NCBI GenBank assembly: GCA_001510575.1 | Contig: LNGK01000007.1 | Coordinates: forward strand, 1,916,151-1,980,150 | Direction of reading: 5' to 3' | Source: Knoxdaviesia capensis | Lineage: Eukaryota; Ascomycota; Sordariomycetes; Microascales; Gondwanamycetaceae | DNA: 64,000 nt | Shown here: in pieces, positions 24,571-37,200 of the stretch | Position numbering within the stretch: the stretch's first letter is position 1 | Layout of the letters: every line of letters starts with the position of its first letter | The notes under the pieces: generated by a model | What the model was told of the DNA's origin: nothing | Databases searched by the model: none | Seen by the model: only the letters and a program-made list of their open reading frames with translations | Made by a program: the position numbers and the translations under genes

Positions 24571-26625
24571 ATGCTCGCCCTCCGTACTCTCTCGGCTCCG
24601 GCTAGCCGTCAGTTCGTTCGCGCTGCTCCCCGCGCCTCAGTTTCGCTCGCTATCCGGGTACGAATTTGCACTTGAGTCCCCGAACATACACAGCTTTTCC
24701 CGCTTCATGTGGCTGGCTGGCTGCATCTTCTGTCTGTGGTCTGCTCGGGGGTTTCTTCGTGGCTTGCTCAATTGGCCATTTGGCTGATTGGGGAAGTGAA
24801 GAAGAAGAAGCACCGAAGGACCTGGAGAGAGGGCCAGATCACCAGAACTGCTTCCTCGGAACCCAGGGGTCTCCATGCTTCGTCCTCGCTCCCGTGGTCT
24901 CATCCTCGGCGTGCGGGGGGGAGGAGAAGCAGCGAGCATCTTTGCGCCCCCGAGAAACACCGCATTGCCATGCCTTTCTACAGCTGCAACTGGGGATGTT
25001 TGACTGACATTTCCTTTCTTTGCCTTTCTAGAACCAGAGATTCTACGCGGTTGCGTCGGGAGAGCGGGTCGCCAAGTTCAACGGTATCAAGGATTCCAAT
25101 GTGAGTATTTTCTTTTCCTTTTCCGACAGCTGATAGGATGAAGCTATCTCCTTCGGCTTGACGCTTTCCATCTTCCCTCCCCCCCACCATCTGTGGCTTG
25201 ACGATGTCTTGCCTTGCAGTTGCCATTGAATCATTACTTTTCTTTTGTATTGTCTTTCAAGGCTTGCACGGTGGTGTTGTCGCATAGCGCCGAACTTTCC
25301 ATTTTCTGGAGGGTTGCGGGCCAGGCTCGGGATTTGCTATGAACAAAACGAGCCGTTGCCAGGTTGGGAAAATAACTCACCCGTGGGTGTGAATGGCTGC
25401 ATGCACCTCCTGTAGAGCTTCACGTCCAGCTTTCGCCGCTGCGCGCATCGCGATTTGGACTTGCGATAGTGTCACCAATTGACAGTGAGGCAATTTTTCC
25501 TTCTAACGCATTCGTCGCTGCCGTTGATAGGGAAACTACACCGTCAGCTTGATTGAGGGTGACGGTATCGGCCCCGAGATCTCCGAGGCTGTGAAGAACA
25601 TCTTCGCTGCTGCCAAGGCCCCCATTGCCTGGGAGCTTTGCGATGTCACGCCCATCCTGAAGGACGGCAAGACTGCCATCCCCGATGCTGCCATTGAGAG
25701 CATCAAGAAGAACAAGATTGCCCTGAAGGGACCTCTTGCTGTAAGTGGCCGCCGCCCTGAACTGATGATACTGTTGTGATCTCTGGACTGTGGCGCCTCT
25801 AACTGGATCCTCTCTGCCTCTCTCTCTGCACAGACCCCCGTTGGCAAGGGCCACGTCTCGCTCAACCTGACTCTCCGCCGCACCTTCAACCTCTTCGCCA
25901 ACCTGCGCCCGTGCCGGTCGGTTGCCGGCTTCAAGACCCCCTACGACGATGTCGACACCGTCCTGATCCGTGAGAATACCGAGGGCGAGTACTCGGGTAT
26001 CGAGCACGTTGTCGTTGACGGTGTGGTGCAGAGCATCAAGCTGATCACCCGCGAGGCCAGCGAGCGTGTGCTGCGCTTCGCCTTCCAGCAGGCCGAGGCC
26101 ATTGGCCGCAAGAAGGTGCGCGTTGTGCACAAGGCCACCATTATGAAGCTGGGTGACGGTCTGTTCCTCAGCGTGGCCAAGGATGTGGCCAAGGACTTCC
26201 CCGGCATCGAGTTCGACGCCGAGCTGCTTGACAACACGTGCCTGAAGATGGTCACCGACCCGCTGCCCTACAACGACAAGGTGCTGGTCATGCCCAACCT
26301 GTACGGCGATATCCTGTCGGACATGTGCGCCGGTCTGATCGGCGGTCTCGGCCTGACGCCCTCGGGCAACATCGGCGACGAGTGCTCGATCTTCGAGGCC
26401 GTGCACGGCTCGGCGCCCGATATCGCCGGCAAGAACCTGGCCAACCCCACCGCCCTGCTGCTCAGCTCGATGATGATGCTGCGACACATGAACCTGAACG
26501 AGTACGCTGACCGCATCGAGAAGGCGGCGTTCGACACGCTGGCCGAGGGCAAGGCCCTGACCGGCGATCTTGGCGGCAAGGCCAGCACATCGGAGTATGC
26601 TGCTGCCATTATCTCCAAGCTGTAA
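24571..26625 (+). CDS. IDH2: Isocitrate dehydrogenase [NAD+] catalytic subunit, mitochondrial
   Basis: Oxidatively decarboxylates isocitrate to 2-oxoglutarate in the TCA cycle, as a hetero-octamer with the regulatory IDH1 subunit. Exons 24571-24657, 25032-25100, 25531-25740 and 25834-26625 give 385 residues. The first 30 or so residues are rich in Arg, Ala and Ser with no acid, as expected of a mitochondrial presequence. Mature motifs follow in order: IEGDGIGPEIS, KGPLATPVGKGH, LNLTLRRTF, IRENTEGEYSG (catalytic Tyr), VHKATIM (catalytic Lys), the family signature NLYGDILSD starting at residue 277, and EAVHGSAPDIAG. The LTLRRTF, NLYGDILSD and EAVHGSAPDIAG segments fit the catalytic subunit rather than IDH1, in which several are altered. 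Introns 1 and 2 are long for this window (374 and 430 bp) and split the presequence from the enzyme. Homology to isopropylmalate dehydrogenase is only at superfamily level. Confidence 0.96.
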
Positions 26626-28780
26626 AAAAAGGAAAGAAGTCTGCGTGTTGTTTTTTCTTTTTCTTTTTATTGTTGGTTGTGTCATGATTATATCTAGATT
26701 ATATAAATCTTGTTTCTTTTTTTTTCTATCCTCCCTGCGTCCCACTGCATCTCTCTCGCGCACCCATCCTCCATTATCCATCCAAATCGATTTCCTGTCT
26801 GCTTTTCTAGTCGTGGCACCCAAGAAAAAAAAGAGCGTTTTTTTGCAAAACAACCCCCCTCCGTTTTTGTATGTGTGTATGCGTGTTTCTCTTTTCTCTT
26901 GCGTCTCTTGAACCAGACTCCCAGATGTAAATCTTGTTCACGTTTTCCTGTTGTTGGCTTTCTTGTGTATTGCTTGGGTGGTTGGAGAAGGAGGGGGAGT
27001 TGTCTTCCAAACCTCTTTGGTTGTTCTTTCTGGTGGCCTTCCTTTTCTGCTGTGATATAAACCGAACCGACTGATCGCGCCATCTTCTTGTGTTACGACC
27101 GGAACACAGGCTCTTGAGATTCCTCTTATATATAGCTCCGTGCGCGTACCTTTTTTATTTTATTTTACTGCCGAATGGAAGAGGAGTGACAAGTGATGTT
27201 TGTGAGGCATGCTTGTGGTGCTTAATTTTTGGCTGGGCTGTGGAGTCGAGAGAACGGGATTGGTGGCTTTACATCTAGACTCTGGAGGGCATGGCAGGAC
27301 GGAGATTTGGTTTCTTGGTGGTGGGCTACAGGAACTCGGGCGTATTATGAGAGGCTGCATGGAGAACCGACAGGCCAAGCATGTGTTGAAAGGGTGTTGT
27401 GTGTTCGATGGCGGAACTTGACAGAAGAGGATGAACCACCGTCGGATCCAAGGAGGATGTGTTCTCCAGCAGTGGCGTTTGATGGCGGTCATACGCGGCC
27501 GGCCGGGGAATATTAGTACGCTTGGTGCGTTGGTGGTGTGGTGGGCAGGCAATAAGAGCGGATGGACTTCCACGGATCTGCCAGAAAGAGGATGTGTAAG
27601 ACATGCATATACGTAGATAGCAAGCACCAACGTGCATGCGCGTGTGGGAGGGAGGCCGTGTGACAAAGACCAATGTCTAGATGGATTCTGGTCCGACGCA
27701 GCCTCCCCCACCCACCCCTTTTGCGAGCCCCTTTTGCGAGATGACCGTCAAGAGGCGCACGTCTACAGGGGAGACACATAATCTCCACGGGGGGTCTTTG
27801 GAGACGTTTGTGTTGTTGTTGTTGTGTTGACCGTCATTCTGTGGCCTGCTACCTCCCACGACTTTGTTTTTTCTTGCCTGGTCGTCTAGAACGACCCCCG
27901 GGGACGGGCCAGGCGGGGCCGGCCGCCAGCGCCGGGAATAACGGCCGGCCGGCGGGTGGCTGCAGGTGACGTACCAAGCCCGGGGGGGTTTGCTATCTGG
28001 TTGTTTGGGATGTTCGGGGTGGGAAGTCCAAAAAAACACGTGATACAGGCCCCCCGACTTTTAAACACCATTCGGCTTTGCGGCTTGCGGCCGACAACTC
28101 TTTCTGACTTCCTCCGGAGTTTTCCACGGTTGAACGTTGGAGCTGACAAAACGCCACCGGTTTGACTGTGTGTGTGTATTTCCAATCCATTCTCTCTTTC
28201 CTTTTCTTCTTCTTCTTTCGTTTTGTAAGAAAAAGAAACAAAGACACACAAAAGAAGAGAGAACGGATGTGGACATGTAAGGGTTCCGGATTTCGCTACT
28301 GCACTGCATGTGTCTCGCGTTGGTGGTACCGCCGACTCACTTTTAGAAGCCGAGGGCAGCAGCCCAGACCAAAGGGGACAAAAAAAACCCCCAAAAACCA
28401 AGGGACTGTTGACGGCCCGCCAAGCAAGCACCCGATTTCTCAACCCAAAGATCTTCAACAACCTCCACAATTTTTTCTTTTTCTTTTTTCTCCTCCTCTA
28501 ACCCGAGTCTACCCTTCTTCCCCCCCCTCTCCCTTCCTTGCTATCTTCTTATCTTTCCTTTCCTGGGGGAACTCTTCATTCTTCCGGTGTTGCTTTTTCT
28601 GGGCTTTTTAGAACATTTGACACTTCTTGCTTTCTTTCTCCTTGACCGCTTCCCGCGCCAGTCCCCGGTTTTCCGTCGTGTGCTCACCGCCACCGCCCGC
28701 CCCGGCTTGTGAATATACTCCCTCTCCGATGCCCGGCCTGCGATAACCCGACGACACAACACGACTCCTCTTCACTCCCT
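26626..28780. other. IDH2 3' flank and upstream region of the Mpv17-family gene
   Basis: No supportable gene. The 3' flank is T-rich to about 27170. A GC-rich patch with several GGCCGGCC palindromes lies at 27895-27965. From about 28180 the strand turns pyrimidine-rich, up to the C homopolymer before the next gene. Confidence 0.5.
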
Positions 28781-28789
28781 CCCCCCCCN

Positions 28790-28839
<50 letters not shown>
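28781..28839. repeat. C homopolymer, about 59 bases with one N
   Basis: C run of about 59 bases interrupted by one N at 28789, ending 26 bp before the chosen start of the Mpv17-family gene. Length is probably unreliable in the assembly. If the true length changes frame, the N-terminus of the downstream protein could extend through it as poly-proline. Confidence 0.8.
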
Positions 28840-28841
<2 letters not shown>

Positions 28842-28865
28842 GGGATACCCCATCGACCGCCCGGA

Positions 28866-29994
28866 ATGTGGCGCTCAACCCGTATAGATCGCTCCGTGGT
28901 GCGGCGGCACCTCCGCCGGCTGCACCAGCACCGGCACACCGACCCGACCCCCCGCTCCCCGCCGCTCCCGATCCCCTCACAGCCGGCGACGACGGCTTCC
29001 ACCTCCGCTTCGGCGGCCGCTCATGTCCCCTCTCCGGCCGCTCCCATACCCCACCACCCGCCGGCCCCGCCGTCCCCCGCGTCGGTGTCGGCCGTGGCCG
29101 CTGCTGCTGCCGCCGCCGCCGCGGCCACAGCAACAGCAGCTGCGAAAACTGCTGCACCAGCAGCCTCGGCGGTTGCTAGTGCCGGTGCCGCCGCCTCCAC
29201 CGCCGGCGGTGGAGCCGTGGCCAGGACGTCGATATGGGAGCGCCTCGGCCCGCTTACGCGCTTCGGCCGTGCCTACGGCCACGCGCAGCGGAAGCGCCCG
29301 TACACCACGCAGATCGCCAGCGCGCTAGTGATCTATTTCTGCGCCGACCTGTCGGCCCAGAGCATGTCGGGCCGCGACTACGACCCGACGCGCACCGGCC
29401 GGTCGCTGCTGATCGGCGCCATAGCCAGTCTGCCGTCATATGAGTGGTACGGCCAAGCCGCTTCTCTCCCCTGGAGAAAAAAACCAGAGGAATGGCCAGT
29501 GCTAACCCACCTTTTGTCTTTTTGTTTTTTGCTATAGGTTCCTCTTCCTCGGCCGCAACTTCAACTACTCGTCGCACCTCACCTCGCTCGCCGTCAAAGT
29601 CGTCGTCAACCAGATCGTCTTCACCCCGCTCTTCAACACCTACTTCTTCAGCATGCAGTCGCTGCTCGCCGGCGACTCGCCGCGCGAGGTCGTCGAGCGC
29701 GTGCGCATGACCGTGCCCACCAGCATGCTCAACTCCATCAAGCTGTGGCCCGCCGTCACCGCCGTCAGCTTCACCTTCGTCTCGCCCGAGTACCGCAACG
29801 TGTTCGCCGGCGTCGTCGCTATCGGCTGGCAGACCTACCTCAGCTTCCTCAACCGCCAGGCTGAGGAGGCTGCCGCCCTCCATGCCGTCGTCACCGGCGT
29901 GGTCGTGCCGAGGCCCGATGCTGTGGCTGCTGCGGCTGCGGCTGCTGCTGTCGTGTCTCCCCTCGCTGGTGCACCTGCTGTTGCCGGTCGCTAG
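28866..29994 (+). CDS. Mpv17/PMP22 family membrane protein
   Basis: Small multi-pass membrane protein of the Mpv17/PMP22 family (Sym1 relatives), found in the inner mitochondrial or peroxisomal membrane; the molecular activity of the family is unsettled. Exons 28866-29446 and 29538-29994 give 345 residues. Residues 1-120 are low-complexity Ala/Pro/Ser and probably act as a targeting or linker segment. The family core starts at about 121, with WERLGPLTRFGRAYG, then KRPYTTQIASALVIYFCADLSAQ, RSLLIGAIASLPSYEW, the NQIVFTP segment, and the C-terminal signature LWPAVTAVSFTFVSPEYR plus WQTYLSFLNR. A non-family Ala/Val tail follows. The start is uncertain because a C homopolymer of doubtful length precedes it. 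The family and exon 2 are secure, the first 100 residues are not. Confidence 0.85.
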
Positions 29995-32900
29995 TCCACC
30001 TGGTGGCGATTCGGGTTGCATTTTGACTTCCTCTTCTTTTCTTTTTTTCTTTCTTGTGCGTTTCTGCATATTAGACCATGCATAGAGTATGTGAGCGGGT
30101 CCATATGGGTAGTATATAGGACACTCCAAGTCTTAGTGTTTTGGTGCCTACACATCACCTGCGTTTAGCGCTTTTTGTTTTTCAGGAACGGGTATGGGGA
30201 CGGACGGAGTATATGTGGGGTCTTGTTTCTTCTTTTTCTTCTTTCTATATCATCCTTGGCATCATTAGACACTTGTCATAGAACTGGCCAACCGGCCAAC
30301 TCCAACTCAAATCAGAGAATCTTTTCCTTTGTTGATGATACTTTTGATAAGTTGGGTGGTTCTGTGACGAACACACATTCAGGGCCGGGAGTACTCGATG
30401 TTTCCCAGTGACGCAGAAACACCGTCGGAGCCGGAGGCGAGCTGTATCCCGCCACCGACGTGACGCAGCTAACCACTGCACAAAGGATACTTGAGAGATT
30501 CCATACATAACTCCCGCACCGAGTGCCGTGCTGAGGAACAGATGGAATCAAGCCTCCCCATGCCTCGGACAGGAAACTCCTGTACAAGAAATAGGCGGGC
30601 TGGTCTCGCGACATGTTACCCAAAGGCAGTCGTCAGTGGTAGTTGCTAAGAGCACTGGGGGGGTTGGTGGGGGAGAAATTGAACCGGACCAGGGATGCAC
30701 GGGAGGTTCTCCGCTTCCTCGTTCGCGGAGCAGAAGTTGCTTTGGTATCAAATCCTTCCTCGGATCCCGGGACTGCGGGATGAGGAGGAATTGAAGGAGT
30801 GTGTATCCCACTTTCCAGTGTGCACACAAGCGCCACAGTCAAAACAACACCCACAGATAAAACCTTGCAGCCCGGCCACTGGGGGAAGTTGGAGGTTGGA
30901 AACACAAAAGGGTCCCTGGAGGTTCTGCTTCAGATATGTATCCGTCGCATAAAACTCTAAAATCGCACCACGATTCGTCTTTCGCACAGCATCCTAACTT
31001 CACCCTATAAAAACACCGGAGACATCGGCCTAACGAGACTCAAAAAGGCGGAGACTGTGGAGGGACTTTTTACCCCTCCATCGTTTCTTCCTTTCTCGTT
31101 TGCAATTCTGGGGGGCTGCCGGGGAGTGGAAGCGATGGAGCAACGTAGCGTACTGTTTTGGGGAGGAGGTTTAGTCTCTGTGCCAGCCTCGTCGCTGGAC
31201 CTGTCCGGCGTCCACCAAGGTCTGACCAACTGGGGCCCACGGCCACGCACACAAAATTGAAAGAGGACGCAGAAAAAGGAACTACCCTAGTCGGGCCTTT
31301 TTCATCTCGAGTCCCGGAGAAGCACAGCAACTCCAAGCTCTTGTAGGAAATGCACCTCCAAGTCTCCTGTGAGGCTACCTACCTTACCACCGTCCAAGGA
31401 GGAGTCCGAGTAAGCAAAAGGAAGCGGCCCCTTGGTGGGAAAAAGCAAAAGTCCCCGCGTTGAGTGTCGAGGATCTCCAGAGTCCTGAGGGGTAGTGCGA
31501 ATTATCATAAGAAGCCAGGACGAGATGAGAATTGCAGAGTGAACTGCTTCGTTCCTCAAGCCTCCGGTCCGATCGCCAAGCAAGAAACCCGTCAGCGATC
31601 CCCTTCAATGCCAGTCAAGCTTTGGAGCCCGGCCAGCTAAGACGGCTTGATGGAACGAGAAACGAAGTGCCCCCCAAGAGGAAAACCAGGGCCCCTGGAC
31701 AAGGAACCCTGCTAAAACCTGTTGCAAGGTTGCAGTGATGCTTTCTTCCTACGGCCTGGCTTAGAACAGAGGTTAGTGAAGTGCGAAGGAGGGAAATAGA
31801 AGCTAAAACCATCTTAACGAAAAACACCCGAGGCCGGCCAGGAACGAATTGAGTCGGAGGGCAAATATCTGTCAAGACAAACACCCCCCCTTCTTCGAAA
31901 AAGAAAAGGACACCCCTTATTTCCCGCGGGCTATTCCCGAGAAATCACCGTTAGTGTTGTTTGACCTGTTGTTTTGCGTAATAGGGATTTTTCCTGGTTC
32001 GGCTCTTGAGTTTTTCTCTCTTTCGCCTTGAGCACGAAACCCCGGAGGCTACGGCAGAACCTTTTGGGTGTTTAGTGTGTCTGACGTGAAGGCCATCAGC
32101 AAGGTCCTGCCATCGTCGCCCCTCGTCTGCGCTGGCGTGCGGATTTCGTCCTCAGGCCGTTCGATCGTCTATTTGCTTTGATTTCGTCGATTTGTGTATC
32201 TGTGCCTCGCCTGTATGGAGTTTTTTTCTCTTCATTCGGGACTCGTCGACCCAGGAAAAGGGTTTGGTCGGTCCGTCGGGGCCGAAGCGAATTCCTCGGG
32301 AAACGTGGGACATCCCGGCCTGGAGTGCACGAAAGCCAATGGATAGAGTTGCTTCTAGCCAGTTACCGTTACCCGCCCTCTTAGAGTCTACGCCATCAAC
32401 CAGAGATGGGAAATGAGCGGGAAAATCACGCACACGCCGGAGACACTTCAGACACACCGCTCTTACCTTAGTTCTTTCTTTTTCCACTCAGGCTGATCAA
32501 GCAAAATTATGGCAAATGACCCCCCCCCTAAGAACCCACGATAGCTCACTTTTCTGCTTCGACGTGGAGTTCGTTCGGGGTTTCGAAACTCGTGCGTGTC
32601 CGGGCACCGTCCTGCCGGTCTCCGGCACTGTGCCGCTGTCTGATAGGTTGGAATGTTGTAAGAGTGGAAATAGGGGGTGGGTGGTGTATGGTCTAGGGAA
32701 TCGGAAAATGCAACTCTTTGTGGCCGTTGATATCGGTCCAAGAGAGGCCATGACATTCAGGAATATGGAATTGCAATGGTTTGAAAGAGAATTTGCACTT
32801 CTTCAAATCATCTTTAAAAGATAACGTGAGCCAGTTAGGGCTTGTTGCCCTCCTGACATTGCGGTATCTCATATGGGAAGTAATATGTGCCTCCTTCCCT

Positions 32901-33711
32901 CCTTCCATTTTCCTCAAACTTAGATGGAGGGCCGTTTCCGAGATTTGTTCGGGAAGCGACTACCGCCACTAGCTCCTTCTTTCTTTCTTTCAGTGAGTTC
33001 TTTCTGGTTCGGTGCAGATCATCAACATCCACGCTACTGCACTGCACCTCTCTCCACTGTAACAAAAACCGCCTCACACGCCCTAACCTCTTTTTCTGGA
33101 TTGCTTCTTCGGCCATTATATATGTCGTCAACTAAAGGCGATCGCCCGATATAAGCGTGGGAAAAAAGAACAAAAAAAACCAGAATTCACCAAAAAATGG
33201 GAAGTAACGTCCGTCAATTGGTTCTTTGGGGCCGGGCCCACCCCTCTTCGCCAAACCGACTAGTACGTTCCGATCCCGATGGTCCTTGCCTCCTCTCCTT
33301 TTTCCTCTTGTTCTTCCTGTGACGCTTCACTCCTCCGGCCTTCTCTCGTTCTCGTTATTTCCGATTGATACAGCGAGAATCCCCGCCGCGGTGTTCCTCG
33401 GTCGCTGCTTCCATCCCAGTCCCACTCTCACACACACACACGGTATACACCCCCCACCCCCTTCTTCTGTCGTCTCGATGCTTACCACTTACCAGAGTGA
33501 GATGGTGCCCCCCCTCCGAACTCGCAAGTGTAAACATGCCGGATAATGTGTAATAGAGTTTGTACCTGTAATCCTGTAAGTGAGTTATTATCGATCCCCA
33601 AGGCCTAAAATAGCTTCCTTGTACCAGTGATACACTTATGTACTGTTCACATCGGAAAAGACGCAAGGCCAAAATGGCGATACATGGTCTCGCCCACAAA
33701 TCACTTCTGCG
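29995..33711. other. Intergenic, no supportable gene
   Basis: About 3.7 kb. Reading frames are short, lie on both strands and have no family resemblance. No long terminal repeats or transposon motifs were recognised. Composition is mixed, with a C/T-rich part from about 33240. Confidence 0.45.
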
Positions 33712-33718
33712 TATATAA
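33712..33718 (+). promoter_or_regulatory. TATA box of the 61-aa gene
   Basis: tatataa lies 205 bp upstream of the start at 33923 and is followed by a C/T-rich leader. Canonical TATA boxes are a minority in fungi and tend to mark inducible or strongly expressed genes. The role is inference. Confidence 0.4.
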
Positions 33719-33922
33719 TGCCTCTTGGGCCCCCTTCTTCCCTCCCCGTCCTATGCTTCTTTCCTCCCTTCCTCTTCTCTTCTTCCTCTTTTCACACGTA
33801 CAACCTATTTCAATCCACCAGAACAACACTCCCACCACCACCTACAAACAAGTCCTCCACTCTCTTCTCGATTCAATCTCTCCCACTTGAGTCTCACGCC
33901 TCTCCACACAGTCTCTTTCAAA

Positions 33923-34239
33923 ATGCCTTCCTCGACCACCGTCAACCCGTCTTCGGCCCTCACCAGTGCCATCGACAAAAAGGGCTTCAAGTTCCACATC
34001 ACCACCGGTGGAGCGAAGTACCAGTGCACCGTGTTCCATGATCGCACGGCATAGTAAGTGCCTCTCTCTTCTTTTAATTCTCCCACCGTCACCACCACAG
34101 GCCACCAGTGCCGCCTTTTGTTTGTTCGTTGTTCAGATTTGACACAGTGGCTGACATTTGCTCTGTATGTGCCTCGTCGTTTAGTGAGAAGACGAAGCCC
34201 ATGACCCTAACTGAGACCAAGAACGAACAGTCCGCGTAA
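33923..34239 (+). CDS. Small two-exon protein of unknown function, 61 aa
   Basis: I do not recognise a family. Exons 33923-34053 and 34185-34239 give 61 residues. The donor is gtaagt; the acceptor gtttag at 34184 is preceded by a ctgac branch-type site at 34151-34155, and the phase-2 junction makes a Tyr codon. The alternative AG sites nearer the donor would create an immediate stop. The protein starts MPSSTTVNPSSALTSAIDKK, has a core predicted as beta-rich (GFKFHITTGGAKYQCTVFHD), and ends in a charged Lys/Thr/Glu tail. There is no signal peptide or membrane helix, so it is probably soluble and intracellular. A TATA box and a C/T-rich leader upstream support a real gene. Without the splice the frame stops after 43 residues. 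Confidence 0.65.
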
Positions 34240-37200
34240 ACATGGCGACTTGCATGCTGTCCCGTAGCCTGGCCGTCAAATCGAATTGACACATGGTCTT
34301 TTGGCTGTTGTCTCGGAGATACTGGCGGCCCTGCATGGTCGTGGTGACGGGAGACCGGCTGTCTCCCGATTCTTTCCTTGCTAGCATTTACGAAGCCTTG
34401 CGTGTTTTCGTTACCATGGGCTGGAGTTTTTGAATTTTCTTTTATGGTTTTATGATTCCTTCGCGGGTTCCTTCAATTTTTGGGGACCTGGTTGTTTTCC
34501 TTTGGTGCTGAGGGTTTGAACCCTGAGGTGTCTTATCAGAAGTACTTTGTTACTTAACATACATTTCTGTTTTCGGTGCTGCTTCCATCGTGACCTATGT
34601 TTCCCCGGATTTCCATGGTGTGTTGACGTCGAGGGTTGGCGGCCCTAAGCGAGCTCACCCACAACAAGCGCGGCGCAGTATACGATTTATCAACTTCACA
34701 AACAAGCCGAGCAAACAAAAAACAGGAAACAGGAAACAAGCCCGACACTACGTTGAGGACTTACGTGCTGGACAACAAGGGTGACAACCCAACGGACCTC
34801 TACTGATGGTTTTTGCTTCAATCCGTTTTTTAGGGGCCAGTGCCGGGTTGCTCCGGCCGACGGAAAAGAACCAGCCGTCGGCAAGGATGAACCACCGGCG
34901 TTTTCGAGCCGACTCCGTAAAACCTTGACCCCGGACTGCGGATCTTGGAGTCCAGGATATGTGTCGTTGGAATCAGTTTCTGGAGATAGCATTGAAAGTT
35001 GAGGTCGAGGGTTTCAATGTCGCCAAGGCCCCAGAGCCAATGACTATCGATTGCCATCTTGGCGAAAAAATGGGTGCTCTGTGTATTTTGTCTGTGGACG
35101 GAGAATCTGACAGCACTTGAATGAACTGTTGCATGCGCGCCAAGCAACCCCCCCGTTCTCCATCCTGGCGTTGGTGGGTGCTGGAAGAGGAGGGACGGGT
35201 AAATATCGATAAGTGAGGTCTGGAGTGCCCATGTAGAGGTCGGTATCTATGCCCATGCCCGCGGACTTACCGGTTTGCATCGTCATCATGAGGGCATCGC
35301 CAAAAGAAGAAAGAAACAGAGAAAGTTATCTGGGTGTTTGTTGGTGAGAGAGTCAAAGTGCGAGTTGGAGGGAATCCTTGTTGGGAGGACGCCCGCCTTA
35401 TACCAGGGATGTTTTGGTGCGCGTGTAATCAAGCGAGGCGTTTCGTGGGCGGCCTTCCAAGCAGTGCGCAGCATCAGCCACAGTTGACCTCGCCGGGATG
35501 ATCGCCAACGCGCACGTGAGGCGTCGCTTGGGAGCGGCCACCACTCTGTATGGGCGAATTGCAAGGCAAACTCCCGCCCGTCTCGTACCAGGGCCTGCCG
35601 ATGGTTCGCGATGTCGGGATTCTTGTCGGTCCAAAAAGGTCCTCGTAATAGCTATGGGGTTTGTGTTGTACGCGTAGCATCACTGTATGGATGGAATAGT
35701 AAGATGGCCAATGCATGTAGGTATACACTGGAAGTGAACCGGCGTAATATGCATGGCACCAGGGCGTTATGCCACGCGATTTAGCGGTCAACGCCGTCTC
35801 TCTCTCTCTCTCTCTCTCTCTCTTGACCTATAAAGTAGCATGTCCTATTATCCGATCGGTGGCTACCAGTAGTAGTACAGTTGTGCTGGTCGACCTTATC
35901 GAACGCAGATAAAGCTTAAGCTCCGGCGATTTATTCATCTAGCTTTTCTTTTCATACCTCCTCTTCTTTCCTTTTTTTTCTATCCTTTTATTTTATTTTA
36001 TTCCTCTCACACTCAACTATCGTGATATTTCCCGTTCTTCGTGATATCGCTGGTTTTTGCGCCCCCCTCATTGCCGTCTGTCGTCACTCATCGTCACGAG
36101 ACTCTCACCCACACACTTTCTCTCTCTCTCTCCCGCGCCGATTCCGACAGCGTCCGATACGAAGGGCCATTTCTCTGTGCTTTTTTTCCGCTGACCGCCG
36201 GCTAAGACGTCTGGAAAGAAACAAGAAACAATTCTTTGCATACACTTGGTCGTCGCCAGACTGTGAGACACAGCCGGACTATTAGGCCCTCGGACTAGCT
36301 TGCCACCTGAGTAGGCGGTGTTTTTTCTTACGAGATCGTTTGTCTCCAAGCCCTCGTCCTCCTTTTTCTTCCGCTGTGAACTCTTCTTCTTCTTCTTTTT
36401 TTGTTCCTTTTCTTCTCTTCCGTCAACCTTCATATTTTTGTTCACGAATATAAAAGTCTGCCTCTCGTTTTGCTCCGTCGCTTTCCCCGTCCGACCCCCC
36501 GCTCGTTATCTGGAGGGGCTTATCTCGCAATGGCCCCCCAAATCGCCGTGTCTGGTATGTGAACGTCCTCCACCTGCTTTGCGACTTTCTTTTTTCTTTC
36601 CCGCGTTTGCTGCGGATCAGTCTGTTCCAGTCTCCCTGCGATCATCCCTCCCTCTCTCAAAAACGACCATATACACTCTCCTCTGCTTCTGCTGCATTCC
36701 TCTTCGCCGAGATAGCTCTCGTCGTGACGGCTCAGTCAGCCGCGACGTCAGTCATGTGAACAGGCCGTCCAAACCCCCTTTGGCGGCTGTCACCAGCTGC
36801 ACAACCCCGCCATTTCCCTCCCCTGGCCAAAAGCACTTTAATGGCCGGCCCCAGCACTACAAGCCATCAGTCAGCACCAAAAAAAAAAACCACCCAGCCT
36901 GTACACTTTTTCAGCGCCCCGGTTCTCAGGTGATATTCGCCTTCAGTATACGTACTTGGGCCAGGGTTGCGGCCTCAGGTTTGAACGAGTCCACGCAATC
37001 ACTTTCACCTTTTGCTGCGTTTGCCCGGTGTGTGTGTCTCTCCGATCTTATTGTTGTTGTTTTCTCTCGCTTCGTTTGCGTTCGTGTTTTCTTTGATTTG
37101 TCTGCTGCTTCGTCGTCAAGTGTCGAAGTAACGAGAATCCGAATCCGAATCCTCCGTTCTTTCTGTTGTCTTCTGTTCAGGCTTCATCGCAGACTCGTCT

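Noticed and set aside
25420..26853. 477-codon frame on the minus strand opposite IDH2
   Set aside because: It spans IDH2 exons, an intron and the 3' flank. It is explained by the strong GC3 bias of the sense exons, which leaves the antisense frame open, and no family is recognised.
26694..27083. 129-codon minus-strand frame in the IDH2 3' flank
   Set aside because: It is complementary to T-rich 3' sequence and so is Lys/Arg-rich by composition.
30655..30700. tRNA B-box-like ggttcaatttc on the minus strand
   Set aside because: No pairing T stem, no A box at the proper distance and no acceptor stem.
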